A stretch of 64,000 nucleotides of DNA from Ciona intestinalis. Taxonomy: Eukaryota; Chordata; Ascidiacea; Phlebobranchia; Cionidae. The translations under genes and the position numbers were made by a program. Location: assembly GCF_000224145.3 (NCBI RefSeq), contig NW_004190499.2:124001-188000 (forward strand). Reading direction: 5' to 3'. The notes beneath the pieces were generated by a model. The model was given only the letters and a program-made list of their open reading frames with translations, searched no databases and had not been told where the DNA came from. Shown piece by piece: positions 1 to 11,800 of this stretch. The first letter of the stretch is position 1; every line of letters starts with the position of its first letter.

Positions 1-1254
1 GATTATTTACAGAATTTATAACCTCACCCCCCAAAATGGCGTTGTTAATTTTTTGAAAATAAGATCAGTAAATACGGTATATTATGTGCTAATGGCATCC
101 CATCTTACCCCATACTCTATGTACCATCCTACCCCACGCTACAATGAATCATTTACCTAGGTGTCGCTAATGAGTAAACTAATTAAAAAACTTGAATTAT
201 TTGTTTTTGTATTTACTCGTGTGTAATAACAGGTGGAGTCGTAAGTAGACGCTCATTATAATTGCTGAGGTTTCGTAATTGTCGGTTGGGCGCGTGGCTG
301 AAGAACGCGCGCTATATAAAGACATGTCTGTGACGTCATTATAACGGCACGCTTGTGACGTCATAAAAAAAGTTTAGCGTGAAATAAAATATTGACAATG
401 AAGTTATTATTACGTCACAGAGGATGATTGTAAAATATTGTTAATGCGTCATAAACAGCATTGTGACGTAACATGTTGAATAGAAAGGGCGACGAGAGAC
501 AGCGAACGCCTTTTTCTTTCGCGCTAAAGTCAACACTCCAGACCTTTTGTGTCTTAACAGTTGTGGAACGTTGGAACACATCGTGATTGTGATGTCATAA
601 TGGTCTGTGTGGGGTAAGGATAGTCAGTTGTGTTCGAACAATTCAAGTTATGAAGTGTTTGTTACGTATGTATGACGTCGTGTAACGGTCCAGTAAGCAA
701 AGGTATTTGAAATATTCTGTAAATCTTGTTAAGAACAAGTTCCTTTATCTCGTAACAATGGTGTGAATGTTACGTCATAATGGCCTCAGCAGGTGGTCAA
801 TGGGATCAAGAGATTATATTGTTACGTAACAATTAAAAGAGATTGTGTGACGCGAAAAACTTCTGGCGTTCGTTAATTATTCATGATGTCACGCTTCGAT
901 GGCGCCCGCTTGTGTGTTAGCATTGTACGTCATAATGCAGTTTGTTCTTACTATAAGGCAGGGTTTATGACGTCACAGAGAGCCAGGGTTGTAAAACGCT
1001 GCAGCTTCTATTATCGCGTTGAACGCTTTTAGTTAATTGCGACTTTTGGATAATCCGGATTATTGTGATTAATTATGTCGTAACAATGCGCGGTTAAAGC
1101 CATGTTTTCGTCATAATAGAACAAACGTCACAATGATCTTGTTTGTCCATTAAGACTACGCGAATATTCGATTAATTGTCTCGAGGGAAATTTAAAGAAT
1201 TTGTTAAAGTTGCTTCCGCTTAACATAATGCGTTTTATTTACCTTAGAATGCAG
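1..1254. other. Intergenic DNA upstream of the Frizzled gene
   Basis: No coding exon is visible. The stretch is full of CpG-intact TGACGTCA, TGACGTAA and TTACGTCA words. A TATA-like element (gctatataaa, 311-320) sits in a GC-rich context after a gggcgcgtggc word near 288, so a promoter for an unseen transcript is possible. The short ORF at 1436-1690 shows no family resemblance. Confidence 0.55.
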
Positions 1255-1395
1255 TAAAGAAAATCAAAATAATCAAAATGAAGAGGAGGAAATTAGCAGC
1301 AAAATAACAGTCGTTAAAATCCGCTATGATAAAAACTACTGGAATGTCAAATAAATCGTGGTTGCTTAACCCACAATAAAGATTCTGAATCAAAT
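1250..1395 (-). repeat. Interspersed repeat family T (copy in reverse)
   Basis: This is one of about 18 copies in the window of a roughly 130-bp AT-rich element. In forward orientation it reads: a tail near tttgacacttttactcaag, then cccatagcgtgttttaacg, then actgtcgttttgctgctaa, then ttaattaatttgatcttcg, then a gataaa end. No protein is encoded. Length and dispersal suggest a MITE or a short SINE; no target-site duplication could be fixed by eye. Confidence 0.7.
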
Positions 1396-1784
1396 TATCT
1401 TTGTGTTTTAATTAACTAACTTTGTTTATTGTAAGTTGGATCCACAACCTCGCTTGTGCTTTCTACATATTACAGTTGGTTGGTTGAAAAGTTTGCGCGA
1501 AGTTTTGATTTCCAACACTATATATTGTTGTTTGGAGCCCGAAGGCGAAAACATCTTTAACTATCGTCGCGGCTTACGCGGGGATTACGCGGTAATTGAA
1601 TGTGCGGTTGTGACGTCACAGCAGGGTTGTTTCGTCATAGAGGGCACTCAAAGTTTGAAGTATGGAGCGAAGTTTCGATTATTATGTTAGAATGTGCGTT
1701 TGTTCCACACCATTGTAGGTGAATGGGGTTTGTGACGTAACAATCCTTTCACGCGAAGTCGCGCGCTTGGTTAATTGTCAATTG

Positions 1785-1995
1785 TTGAAAGGTGGTGGGG
1801 TAAGATGGTTCGTGGGGTAAGATGGTTTGTGGGGTAAGATGGTACATGGGGTAAGATGGTTTATGGGGTAAGATGGTTTGTGGGGTAAGATGGTTTGTGG
1901 GGTAAGACGGTTTGTGGGGTAAGATGGTTTGTGAGGTAAGATGGTACATGGGGTAAGATGGTTTATGGGGTAAGATGGTGTGCGGGGTAAGTTGG
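1785..1995. repeat. Minisatellite of a 16-17-bp ggggtaagatggtttgt unit
   Basis: About a dozen tandem units of a ggggtaagatggt core with tails of ttgt, tcgt, acat or ttat. Single copies of the same core occur elsewhere (near 100-130, 19370, 48836, 50200-50340 and 59325), so the array probably grew from a dispersed word. Confidence 0.9.
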
Positions 1996-2063
1996 CACTA
2001 ACTTCATTGTTTCTTAGGTTAGATCAATAACATAGGTGATGACGTAATATTAACTTGCCAAAT

Positions 2064-5000
2064 ATGGATATTAAACTTGGGATAATTATCTTATGTTGCG
2101 TCATATCGGAAGTTTCAACATCTAACGTTCACCCACAATGTCGGCCCGTCACCTTACCCATGTGTTTACGGAACGACAATGAAAGAAACAAAGGAATAAA
2201 ATGGATTTATAACGAAACTACATTCCCAAACTTTAACAACGACGCTTCTGAATCTGAAGTCGAAATATCGTTGAGTTTGCTTCATCCGTTGTTATCGACT
2301 TCATGTTCGAGATATTTAGAATTATTCCTGTGTTCGGTGTTCTCGCCGGCGTGCATGGGGGGCGGTGTGGTCCCACCGTGTCGTTCCCTGTGCGAAGTGG
2401 TGTTCGATGATTGCGCTGAAGTTGTCGAAGCTTTTGGGATAATTTGGCCCCAGAGGTTACATTGCGATAATTTCCCTCCACAAAACGGGGGCAAAATGGT
2501 TGACACAGGAAGTGACACGTGGGGCAAGATGGTTGTTAGTCGAAGTTCGTGGTTGGTGTGGGGGGAAGCATTGTTGGGGGATGGGGAGGTGAGGTTTGGA
2601 AATAATTATTAACATCGCTTGTGAAAACACTGAAGATGGTTTTAGTTTTCGATCCAAAACTTTTAAAGTAAAGATAATTTTGCTGTTAATTGCGTTTGTG
2701 TTAAATCTGTCCAAAGAATCCAGGCTTTACCTGAACATCTTACTCACACCTTGCTGGCAATTTCCCCCAATTTTTTTACCTCAATAATCAACAAAGATTT
2801 TAAAATCTTTCTTGTCAAGAGGAAAAGTGAAAATAAGTCGGTAATATTGTTACCAACATATGTAGTGACCTTATTTAGTAGTAACGACATGATTACGTAA
2901 TTAATGATGTCACCCTTCCAGGTTTGCATCCCATTGAGCGGTGATGATGTCATTACCCCAGCATTGTCGCAAAACAACCAGGAAATCGACAACGTTACGA
3001 AATATCCGGGCGAATATGGTTTACGATGCCCCGCCCAGCTGACAGCCCCACCCAATGAGCCTGGGTGAGTCATCACATATTATATTAATAGTGAGGACCA
3101 AGTGATATGAAATATATAACAAGTTTAAATCAACCAATAGTTTCCCACAAGATATATTTCACCTAGATCTCATATTCAAATAGAAGGTTCATATATTAAT
3201 TATCGTTAATATATTATTAATTTTGGTTGTTATTACATTATTAATAAATATGATTCTTACCCCACAGATACACTTTCCTGGGAATGCAGGGTTGCGGGGC
3301 CCCATGCCCAAATATGTACATGGGTGATGATGAGTTGATGTTGGTCCGATACATAATATGCGTCCTCGCATCGTTATGTGCGTTGGTGACGTCGTTCGTG
3401 TTGTTCACGTTCGCTATTGATACAAACAGGTGTGTGATGTCATAACTTTGTACGATTATGATGTCATATAAAAAATATATTTGAACACAAAAGTTCAGGG
3501 TATGTAAAAATCAAATTAAAACAAAAGTCATCCGACAAATTGTATCTAATTGCATGTAATATAAATATGCGTTGATGAATCCTAGCAGGGTATACACGAT
3601 CCAACCTATGCGGTGGTTTATCAAGAGGTTCCATTATATGTCATTATCTAAATATGACATCATAATGAACAAACAATAATTAAAGTCATGATAATTAACA
3701 ATATTCGTAGGTTCCGATACCCAGAACGGCCGATTGTTTTCTATGCTGCCGCTTATTTTGTCATCTCCGTTATTTTCCTCGTTGGTTTCGCGTTGGGGTC
3801 CGATGTAGCTTGCAAGCATGAGGTAATTATGATGTCATTAATATTTGACCATTGTGACATCATAAATATTTGACCGTTGTGACATCATAAATATTTGACC
3901 GTTGTGACATCATAAATATTTGATAATTAAATTATTGATTATTAGATAATGGACGAGAACAATATAGTGATACAGGGGGCTGTGGTGGTGGAGGGCCCGA
4001 GGGATCGGGCGTGTACGATCGTGTTCATGATACTCTACTTCTTCACAGGTGAGTTATGGGGGAGGGGGTTGTGTGGGGGCCAGGGGTTTAGGCCACGGTT
4101 GGCTCATTACCCCAACACCCAGGGTGCTACTAACATGGCCAAATACAGCATAGACCAGAGTTGGGTCGTTCACCCAAAGTTGTCGTTAACCCAAAGTAAA
4201 ACTGATGTATCCATCTAAATGAATCAACAACACATGGTTTTTAAAAATCTAAATATTGCGACTTAGCGCACAGCAGGCAGATAAAGTGTTGATAAGATGT
4301 GGCTGATAAACCTTGTCTGGAGGTCAATGACACTCAATGTTTATGAAACTAATCTCGTGTAAAAGAACAAACAAACATTATCTTTGGTTTGTCATGATAA
4401 ACAATGCTCAATATGTTACATTGTGATGTCACAGTAGTATATTATTTCTATGACTGTTCAATATATATATTAACTCAAGCTCTTTCCTACACCTTTTATC
4501 CATAGCTTGTTCCAACAACTGTCCTTTTGCTGCCGATTTCCTTCTCCTTATTGTTTTGATTAATTTGATCTTTACTATATGATGTTTAAAGAAATAATAA
4601 CATGTACAGTAAAACGTTACAATGTTTAATAGGAACAGCTGATGTATACGACAGGATTTTCATTCAAACATGGTGCCGACCACAATGGTCCTGAAATGTG
4701 TGTTTTTTCACCTAATATATGATTTTCATGTCCACAGTGAATGGCACCATCTGGTGGTTGATTCTCACCGTAACGTGGTTGCTTGCAGCGGGGTTTAAAT
4801 GGGGAAGCGAAGCAATTGAGAAACACCATCTCTATTATCATGGGTTGGCATGGGGGATTCCTGCTGTTCAAACTATGGTTGTGGTTACAACAGGAAAGAT
4901 TGAAGGAGATAATATTGCAGGTGATTGGGTTGTTAACTCAATATAGGTTTATATTATGGGTTTAGCGGGGTTTAGTGTTTTAAAGACTGTTGTATTGTTG

Positions 5001-8000
5001 GTTCTTCTCTCTTCGTTGTTTCAATTAATTTGATTTTCACTTTCGTATTCGAACAGATAAACAACATTTTGTTCCATTATCGCTTGCACCGGATACTCTG
5101 ATTAATTATTTAGTGTTTGTGACGTCATAAACTGCAGCTATGTCATGTGTTCTAGTCCATTCTATGCAAATGTTGCGTCACAATAAATACTTTTTGTTCT
5201 GTTCTATATGGGTGAGGTTTTTGTGAAGGATCCAGGATTAAGGGCCAGAGTTGCTTCACTACTTGCGTATTCTGTTCTATATGAGTGAGGTCCCAACACC
5301 TAGGGTGCTTATGTGCGAAGTTCATTAATAAAGTATTATGACATCATATAAACGGCTTATTACATCACAGGTGTTTGTTTCGTTGGATTATACGACAGCG
5401 ATGGACTTCGGTTTTTACTTCTGCTACCGATGTCGTTCTATTTGTTGGTTGGGATGTTCGTGCTACTAACTGGTGGGAATTATTTGTGTCTTGAACACAG
5501 TAACATTGTTGGGTGTTGGGGTAATTAGGGAACTCTGGCCTAAATCTTCGAACAAAGGCCTTACCCATATAAAATGAAAACCAGAATATCCGTGTCAACA
5601 CTGGTGATTTATAGCTGGCAACACTTCACGATGTTTGTGAGCAAACAATCGACCTTATCTCTAAGTTCATTATGACATCACACAACAAACATTGTTGTTC
5701 AAATAATGGCAGCGATAACATCATGTGTGACGTTACTATACATTACTTGGGTTCAACATTTGTATCCTGGGTTTAACAGCCATGGTTTTATTTGACACTT
5801 TTAATAAAGTAGTTTTACTCGTAGCGTGTTTCAACGATTGTTGTTTTGCTTCCTTCTCTTTGTTGATCTATTACTCAAAAATTCATTATGACATCACAGG
5901 CTTCATTTGTTTGAACCGCGTGCGCAAGAGTCTTCATGATGATGAAACAAACAAGAAGAAACTCGCAAAGTTTATGCTGAGAATCGGGGTCTTCAGTATT
6001 CTGTATATTCTACCACAGGTGGGTGTGGTGGTAGAATTATTTACACACAAGGCTAGTTGCTGCCATTGTGGCGTATGTGTCTTTGGGCAAGACGCTTAAC
6101 GTCAATTGCTCCAACCCAGTGGTCACTAATGGGTTTCCCAAATTATCAGCCATACATAAAAACAATCACCCACAAAGTTAGATACGTGGTAACTTGTAAG
6201 CGGGTACGAGATGTATATAACAAAAACTCGTGTTATAACGACTGTCCTTACAAAAATGAACAAGCTACATCCATTCACAATTACAGTTGGCGTTAATTGC
6301 GATTTACGCGATCGAAGATTCGAACCGAAAGTCGTGGGAGTCGGCTTGGTTTGTTCGAAACTGTGGCCGGTACGGGGTGCCGTGCCCCAACCTACCGCAC
6401 CCGGTGGCACAACTAGCACAAGGTATGTTTACATTTTCTCCAATTCATTTTAATTAGTTTTAATTAACCACAACTCACTGTGAGTTTATTGTATGTTAGG
6501 TTTAGCAGCCAAGCTCTTATTTTACACTTTTCTCAAGTAGTTTTCACCCATAGCGTATTTTAACGACTGTCGTTTTGCTGCTAATTCTCTTTCTCTTCTT
6601 TGTTTTAATTAATTTAATATTCGCTACCGCATTAGATAAGATAAATAAAAGTAATGTTAAGACATCACAAGTGTTCTAATGGCATCACCACTTGCAGGGA
6701 ATCCCCTACCAGGAGTTTTTATATTCTGTATGAAATACATCATGACGTTGATAGTGGCGTTACCCCCTTTGTTTTGGGTGGCTAGTAAGAAGACGATGGC
6801 GTCGTGGAAGGAGGCCGTCACTAAGCAACGGTGAGTAACGTCATATATTGCGCATTTATGTAAACTTTCTTCCCAATGTTAGTCTAACATAGAAATAATT
6901 AAACATAAATGGCTCGTTATTTGTTTGTTGCTGTAGCGACTTAGTTGTAAGCGTGTTTTAACAACTTTTGTTTTGTCGTTGTATCCCATTTCACGGTTTA
7001 AGCTACTTCTTAGTTCTTTGGTATCTGGAAGATAAATTATATACTTAGATAAATAGAGATAAATATTATAAATATCTGCTTAGGCCTAAGTTTATAATAT
7101 AATATTATCATGTTGTATGGCATACGCAGATGTATGGACGATGGCAACCCACTAAGTGTCACACAAACCCAACTACTCAACGACTCCAACAACGGACCCC
7201 ATGCTCGCGATGCTGTTCGTAAACAACAATCCAAACACAGTGATGTCATATTTGGGGGGTTAGGGGGTTTCCAGGGGTCCTCCGCGTCAATCGCCGCTGC
7301 GGAAGCTATGACATCATCAAGGGCAAGAGGTATGTGACTTTTTTATCTATTTTTTGAATCGTTTTTTATTTTTTGAATTTGTGACGCCCTCTTATACACT
7401 TTCGCTTTAGCAACCACACATTTATTTGACGAATAGTTTTTAAACTTTTTACCCATAGTGTTTTAAGGACTTTTATTTGTTGCTCATTCCCTTCTATTCG
7501 ATGTTTCAATTAGTTTGATTTTCGCTATTCTATAAGAAGAGATAAATTAAGCTTACGTTTTAGTATGTATATATATATAAATTAAATGTTACATATATAA
7601 ATTAAATGTTCATAAATTAAAATTTTGTTTGCAGCCCGCCAGGAATTATGGGAGGATATGACATCAACTGACTCCACGTTATCAAGTCGGTCAGAATCGA
7701 CTTTGGCCAAAGTTTTGGAATACGAATCTCATAAAAATAAAGGAAGGAGAGTGGTGGGGCGTCGGCGACATAATCAGGGCCACCCCTTACCCCTCACCCA
7801 TAACCCTGATGAGGGGGAAAACAATAGAGAAGTGGATGATGTCATAAACAAGCCCGTTCCTATAAAGATGGAGCGTAACAATAGAATTGATGATGTCATA
7901 AGTTCACAATCGCGCTCGTTAAGCGACGTAACACGCCCCCAAAGCTCTGTGACATCACAACCAGGGAGACCTGATGTGGTAAAGAAACAACTTTCGATTT

Positions 8001-8149
8001 CTCGAAGCGATGCGACACGTTCTGTCCCAGATATCATCAAAACAACGGAACTGTCACCACCATTGTTGCGCAACAAACCTGAGATTCCTCGGAAACCGAA
8101 ACTTTCGCTCGCCAAACCGAACACTTCTGGTCGAGTTCTTGAAGTTTAA
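2064..8149 (+). CDS. FZD3/6: Frizzled-class Wnt receptor, FZD3/6 type
   Basis: Seven-helix Wnt receptor of the plasma membrane. Exons by splice sites and phase: 2064-2588, 2922-3064, 3268-3429, 3711-3822, 3946-4048, 4738-4920, 5371-5472, 5900-6018, 6287-6422, 6698-6830, 7130-7329, 7635-8149. They sum to 2433 nt in frame (810 residues). A signal peptide from the ATG at 2064 is followed by a cysteine-rich domain with VVPPCRSLCEVV and FGIIWPQRLHC, closest in memory to vertebrate FZD3/6. Then come FRYPERPIVFYAA (after helix 1), GTIWWLILTVTW, FMLRIGVFSILY, and the Dishevelled-binding KTxxxW box as KTMASW in exon 10. The long tail (exons 11-12) is Ser/Thr-rich. FZD3/6 over other Frizzleds rests on the cysteine-rich domain and the FWVASKKT junction. 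Exon 1 carries an unusual linker after CDNFPPQ; its donor at 2589 is the least certain junction. Confidence 0.93.
3840..3930. repeat. Tandem repeat of a 26-bp TGACATCA-containing unit
   Basis: Roughly three and a half units of tatttgaccgttgtgacat plus cataaa in Frizzled intron 4, each carrying the deaminated form of the TGACGTCA octamer. Confidence 0.85.
4471..4585 (+). repeat. Repeat family T copy
   Basis: Diverged copy in a Frizzled intron: a ccatagcttgttccaacaa core followed by ttgttttgattaatttgat. A further partial copy lies at about 4985-5062 in the next intron. Confidence 0.65.
5750..5880 (+). repeat. Repeat family T copy
   Basis: Copy in a Frizzled intron, from ggtttaacagccatggtttt through cgtagcgtgtttcaacg to the Thr/Tyr-rich tail. 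It ends about 20 bp before the exon that starts at 5900. Confidence 0.7.
6040..6250 (+). repeat. SINE-like repeat family S copy
   Basis: Runs from ggctagttgctgccattgtg through cttgggcaagac-type sequence, ccaacccagtggtcactaat and cacaaagtta to gtgttataacgactgtc. The same order recurs many times in the window; the full-length copy with a tRNA-like head is at 35885-36200. Confidence 0.8.
6495..6650 (+). repeat. Repeat family T copy
   Basis: Near-complete copy in the intron between exons 9 and 10 of the Frizzled gene. Further copies in the next two introns lie at about 6950-7045 (decayed) and 7395-7555. Confidence 0.7.
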
Positions 8150-8805
8150 AAGTCATTTCCCGCTCGCACTTATTAGTGACGTCATTTACCCCGTGACGTC
8201 ATCACCTCCGTGACGTCATTAACCCCTTGAAGTCATTGTGTTCAACCTACTGTGCATGAGTAACCATAGAAATCGTACTAAAAGAAAGGTTTTCGAAAAC
8301 GCAAAATTCACCAAATCATAAATTGTTCCACTGTGCCATTAAATAGATTCTATTACGTCGTGTGTGTGGTGCATGACGTCATACGTGACGTCGTTTTTTA
8401 GGTTTTTAGAAAATGGCGATTTTGGCAAAAGTACTAAATGTACCAAATGTTTGGTGTTTTTGCCAAGGGTAAACCAGCAGTCATTTGGGACAAGAGTTCA
8501 AATTTACGAGACAAAACTATGGGTAAAAAAAGTTGGAGTCCTAAATACTTGTAACAGTTTTTAAATAATTAGTTTTTCAAAACTTAAAACGGAAATTATA
8601 TATTTTTTTTACACCGAAAAGCAGTTACAGCTGAGTTACAGGTTCTCTCGTATTTAATAAAGAAACTAACAAGAGGAAGTTAGTGAGTGAGAGAGTCTCG
8701 TTTGAATCTCTTTGTTTTGATAATTTTCAAACATCAGCTGTTTTGGAACTTTTGAGCTAGTTTAAAATTTTGGTTTGTTGCAATATCGTTTGTTATTTAT
8801 ATAAA
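8150..8805. terminator. Frizzled 3' region with poly(A) signal, then SLC22 upstream DNA
   Basis: The Frizzled stop is at 8147-8149. Three CpG-intact TGACGTCA words follow at about 8175-8220. An AATAAA lies at 8656-8661, which would give a 3' UTR of about 0.5 kb and leave only about 145 bp before the next ATG on the same strand. Promoter elements for the SLC22 gene are not obvious; same-strand spacing this tight leaves open a polycistronic arrangement, which Ciona is known to use. Confidence 0.55.
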
Positions 8806-11800
8806 ATGGACGCCGAATCTGCTTTTAAATTAGTTGGTAACTTTGGAAGATACCAATGTTTTCTTGCAATGCTGTTATTTATGTGCAATGTAAGTATATT
8901 AGTGTGTGTTTTGTGGTTAACGTTGCAATTATGTAGCTTTAGGTTTATTGTATGGGTTGCAAACATTGTTGGCTTAAGGTATTACTGAGTGTTGGTGCCT
9001 TAATGAGATACATTGGCTTTGTTATTTTTTTTTAATTTAAATTTAGTGGCAATATAAATATATGTATAATAATTACATAAATAAATCTTTATTACAGGTC
9101 TATGAATGTTGATAGAAAACCCCTAAATCCTAGGTCCCATGGCGTGTCACCCGGTGCAAACTTACACATACAGAATAGAATATTATTGTTCGACTTATTC
9201 ATTACTAAATTACACAGAAACACTTTATTACAGTTTATAGCTGCTGGTCAACTAGTGTTAATGGTGTTGGTTGGAGCGACGCCCAACACTACGATTCCTA
9301 ACGAACAAAACCTCACCACCATTGTAACAGAGGTATTATATTGTTTCTATGTTGTTAAAGAAGTCCGACGCGATAGCAGACTAGGGGTCATGAGTTTGAG
9401 GCTTGATGCTGCTACCATCGTGTGTCTTCGGGCAAAACACGAACGGCAATTGCTCCAACCCTTTGATTACTAATGGGTTGTCCAAAATATCAGCCATACA
9501 GAAAACCATCACCCACAAAATTACATATGTGGTAACTCGTAAGCAGGTATGAGGTGTATGAAACAGAACACCCGTGTTATAACGCCTGTAGTTGCCCCGC
9601 CATGCGAGGATAAATAAGTTACATACGTGGTAACTTGTAAGTGGGCACGAGGTGTATGAAACAGAACATCCGTGTTATAACGACTGTCGTTACCCCGCCA
9701 TGCGAGGATAAATAAGTTACATACGTGGTAACTTGTAAGCGGGCATGAGGTGTATGAAACAGAACATCCGTGTTATAACAACTGTAGTTGCCCCGCCATG
9801 CGAGGATAAATAAGTTACATACGTGGTAACTTGTAAGCGGGCAGGAGGTGAATGAAACAGAACATCCGTGTTATAACAACTGTAGTTGCCCCGCCATGCG
9901 AGGATAAATAAGTTACATACGTGGTAACTTGTAAGCGGGCATGAGGTGTATGAAACAGAACATCCGTGTTATAACAACTGTAGTTGCCCCGCCATGCGAG
10001 GATAAATAAGTTACATACGTGGTAACTTGTAAGCGGGCAGGAGGTGAATGAAACAGAACATCCGTGTTATAACAACTGTAGTTGCCCCGCCATGCGAGGA
10101 TAAATAAGTTACATACGTGGTAACTTGTAAGCGGGCATGAGGTGTATGAAACAGAACATCCGTGTTATAACAACTGTAGTTGCCCCGCCATGCGAGGATA
10201 AATAAGTTACATACGTGGTAACTTGTAAGTGGGCAGGAGGTGAATGAAACAGAACATCCGTGTTATAACAACTGTAGTTGCCCTGCTATGCGAGGATAAA
10301 AAAGATAATTATTGTTGTAGTTTAATCTTTATGACAAACCATGGGTGGTAGAGTTGACGCAAAGTTTGTTGATGGTCGGTTTCATGGTTGGATGCTTTTG
10401 TTTTGGACAAGTAGCGGATGTCTATGGAAGAAGACCCGTGTTGTTGATTGGTTAGTTTGTTTTATCGAATGTTTGAAGCTTGGGGTGGTAAACATATATG
10501 ATGTCATCCAGGCACTAGTAACTTTATGCCAAACTAGCTCTGCTTGCTTGTATGGAAACCTAACGGGATGTGACACTTATTTAAAAACTGGGGCAACATG
10601 GCACCCGGTTTCCCCTAATGTCAACCTATGTTCATGCACCAGTAAGCATGGGCATTAACCCCCAATCCTTATAAACAGGTGGTGGGGTGACGGGTATCTG
10701 CGGGATTTGCTCCGGTTTCTGTCAATGTTGGGAAACTTTCGCAGCCACGAGGTTTTTAACCGGGGTGTTCGTGGGGGCGACCTCATCGTCGGCGTTCGTT
10801 ACCATGTCAGAGTTCCTGGGGAAGTCTACATGGGCAGTTGTTGGTGGGTTGTGTAGCAGATATTTATGCCAGAGTTGGTGTGTGTCGCTCATGGGTTTGT
10901 GGGGGTGAACCAGATTAGAATTTTTTTGGAAGGGAAAACTTTTTTAACAATGTTTTTATTGCACTAATTCACAAAAATCCCCCCAACACTCAGTACTAAT
11001 GCCACCTGATGAACCAGATGTTTAAAGATAAACAGGATGATATTGTTGTTGTTTCATTTTATAATTGTTTCCTCAACAAATGGTAAATTAATAACAAAAG
11101 CATAAAGTGAATTATTTAAAAATCATCTACTTGCTTGTATAGACCCCAAACAGCATGCTTCTTTTTGGTTTAAAACTGGTTGCTAAAACACATGATGTCA
11201 TCCTTGTTGTAATAGTTGGGTAACATGTGACCCCCGACATCTATAACATTACACCCGTGATAATATTATTATTATATCAGCGGCCATCAACCCCTAATAA
11301 CCTCCAATCACCAGGTTTATTCTACTCGTGTTGTTTCTCGGTCGGAATCATGCTCCTTGCTCTGATTGGTTACCTGGTTCAACAATGGAGGGTTGTTTGT
11401 TACATCACAGGGGGGATGTTTATTGCAATGTTGCCACTGTTAATATTATTGTGAGTCATAATAGGGATTGTTTTTATCAGAAAATTAATGTTAATTGTTT
11501 TGAATAAATATGATAATTTATATTCTACCATAAGTTCAACAACCTCACTTTTATTTGAAATTCAAGCAGTTTTTACCCAAAGTGTGTTTTAACAACTGTC
11601 GATTTGCGCTAATTCCCATCTCTTTATTGTTTCAATTAATTTGGTCTTCGCTATCGTACCCACCCACCACACGAGGTACCAACCCATCAATCAATGTCAC
11701 TTGTCAACATTGATCCATCAATCACGATTATGGACACTGGGTTTAAATAAAAAACTTTATTGAAACTACATTAAATAGAAATAAAAAAAATTGCATAATG

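Noticed and set aside
9102-9473. 123-codon ORF overlapping SLC22 exon 2
   Set aside because: Only 9234-9332 is supported by splice phase; the remainder is intron and SINE sequence.
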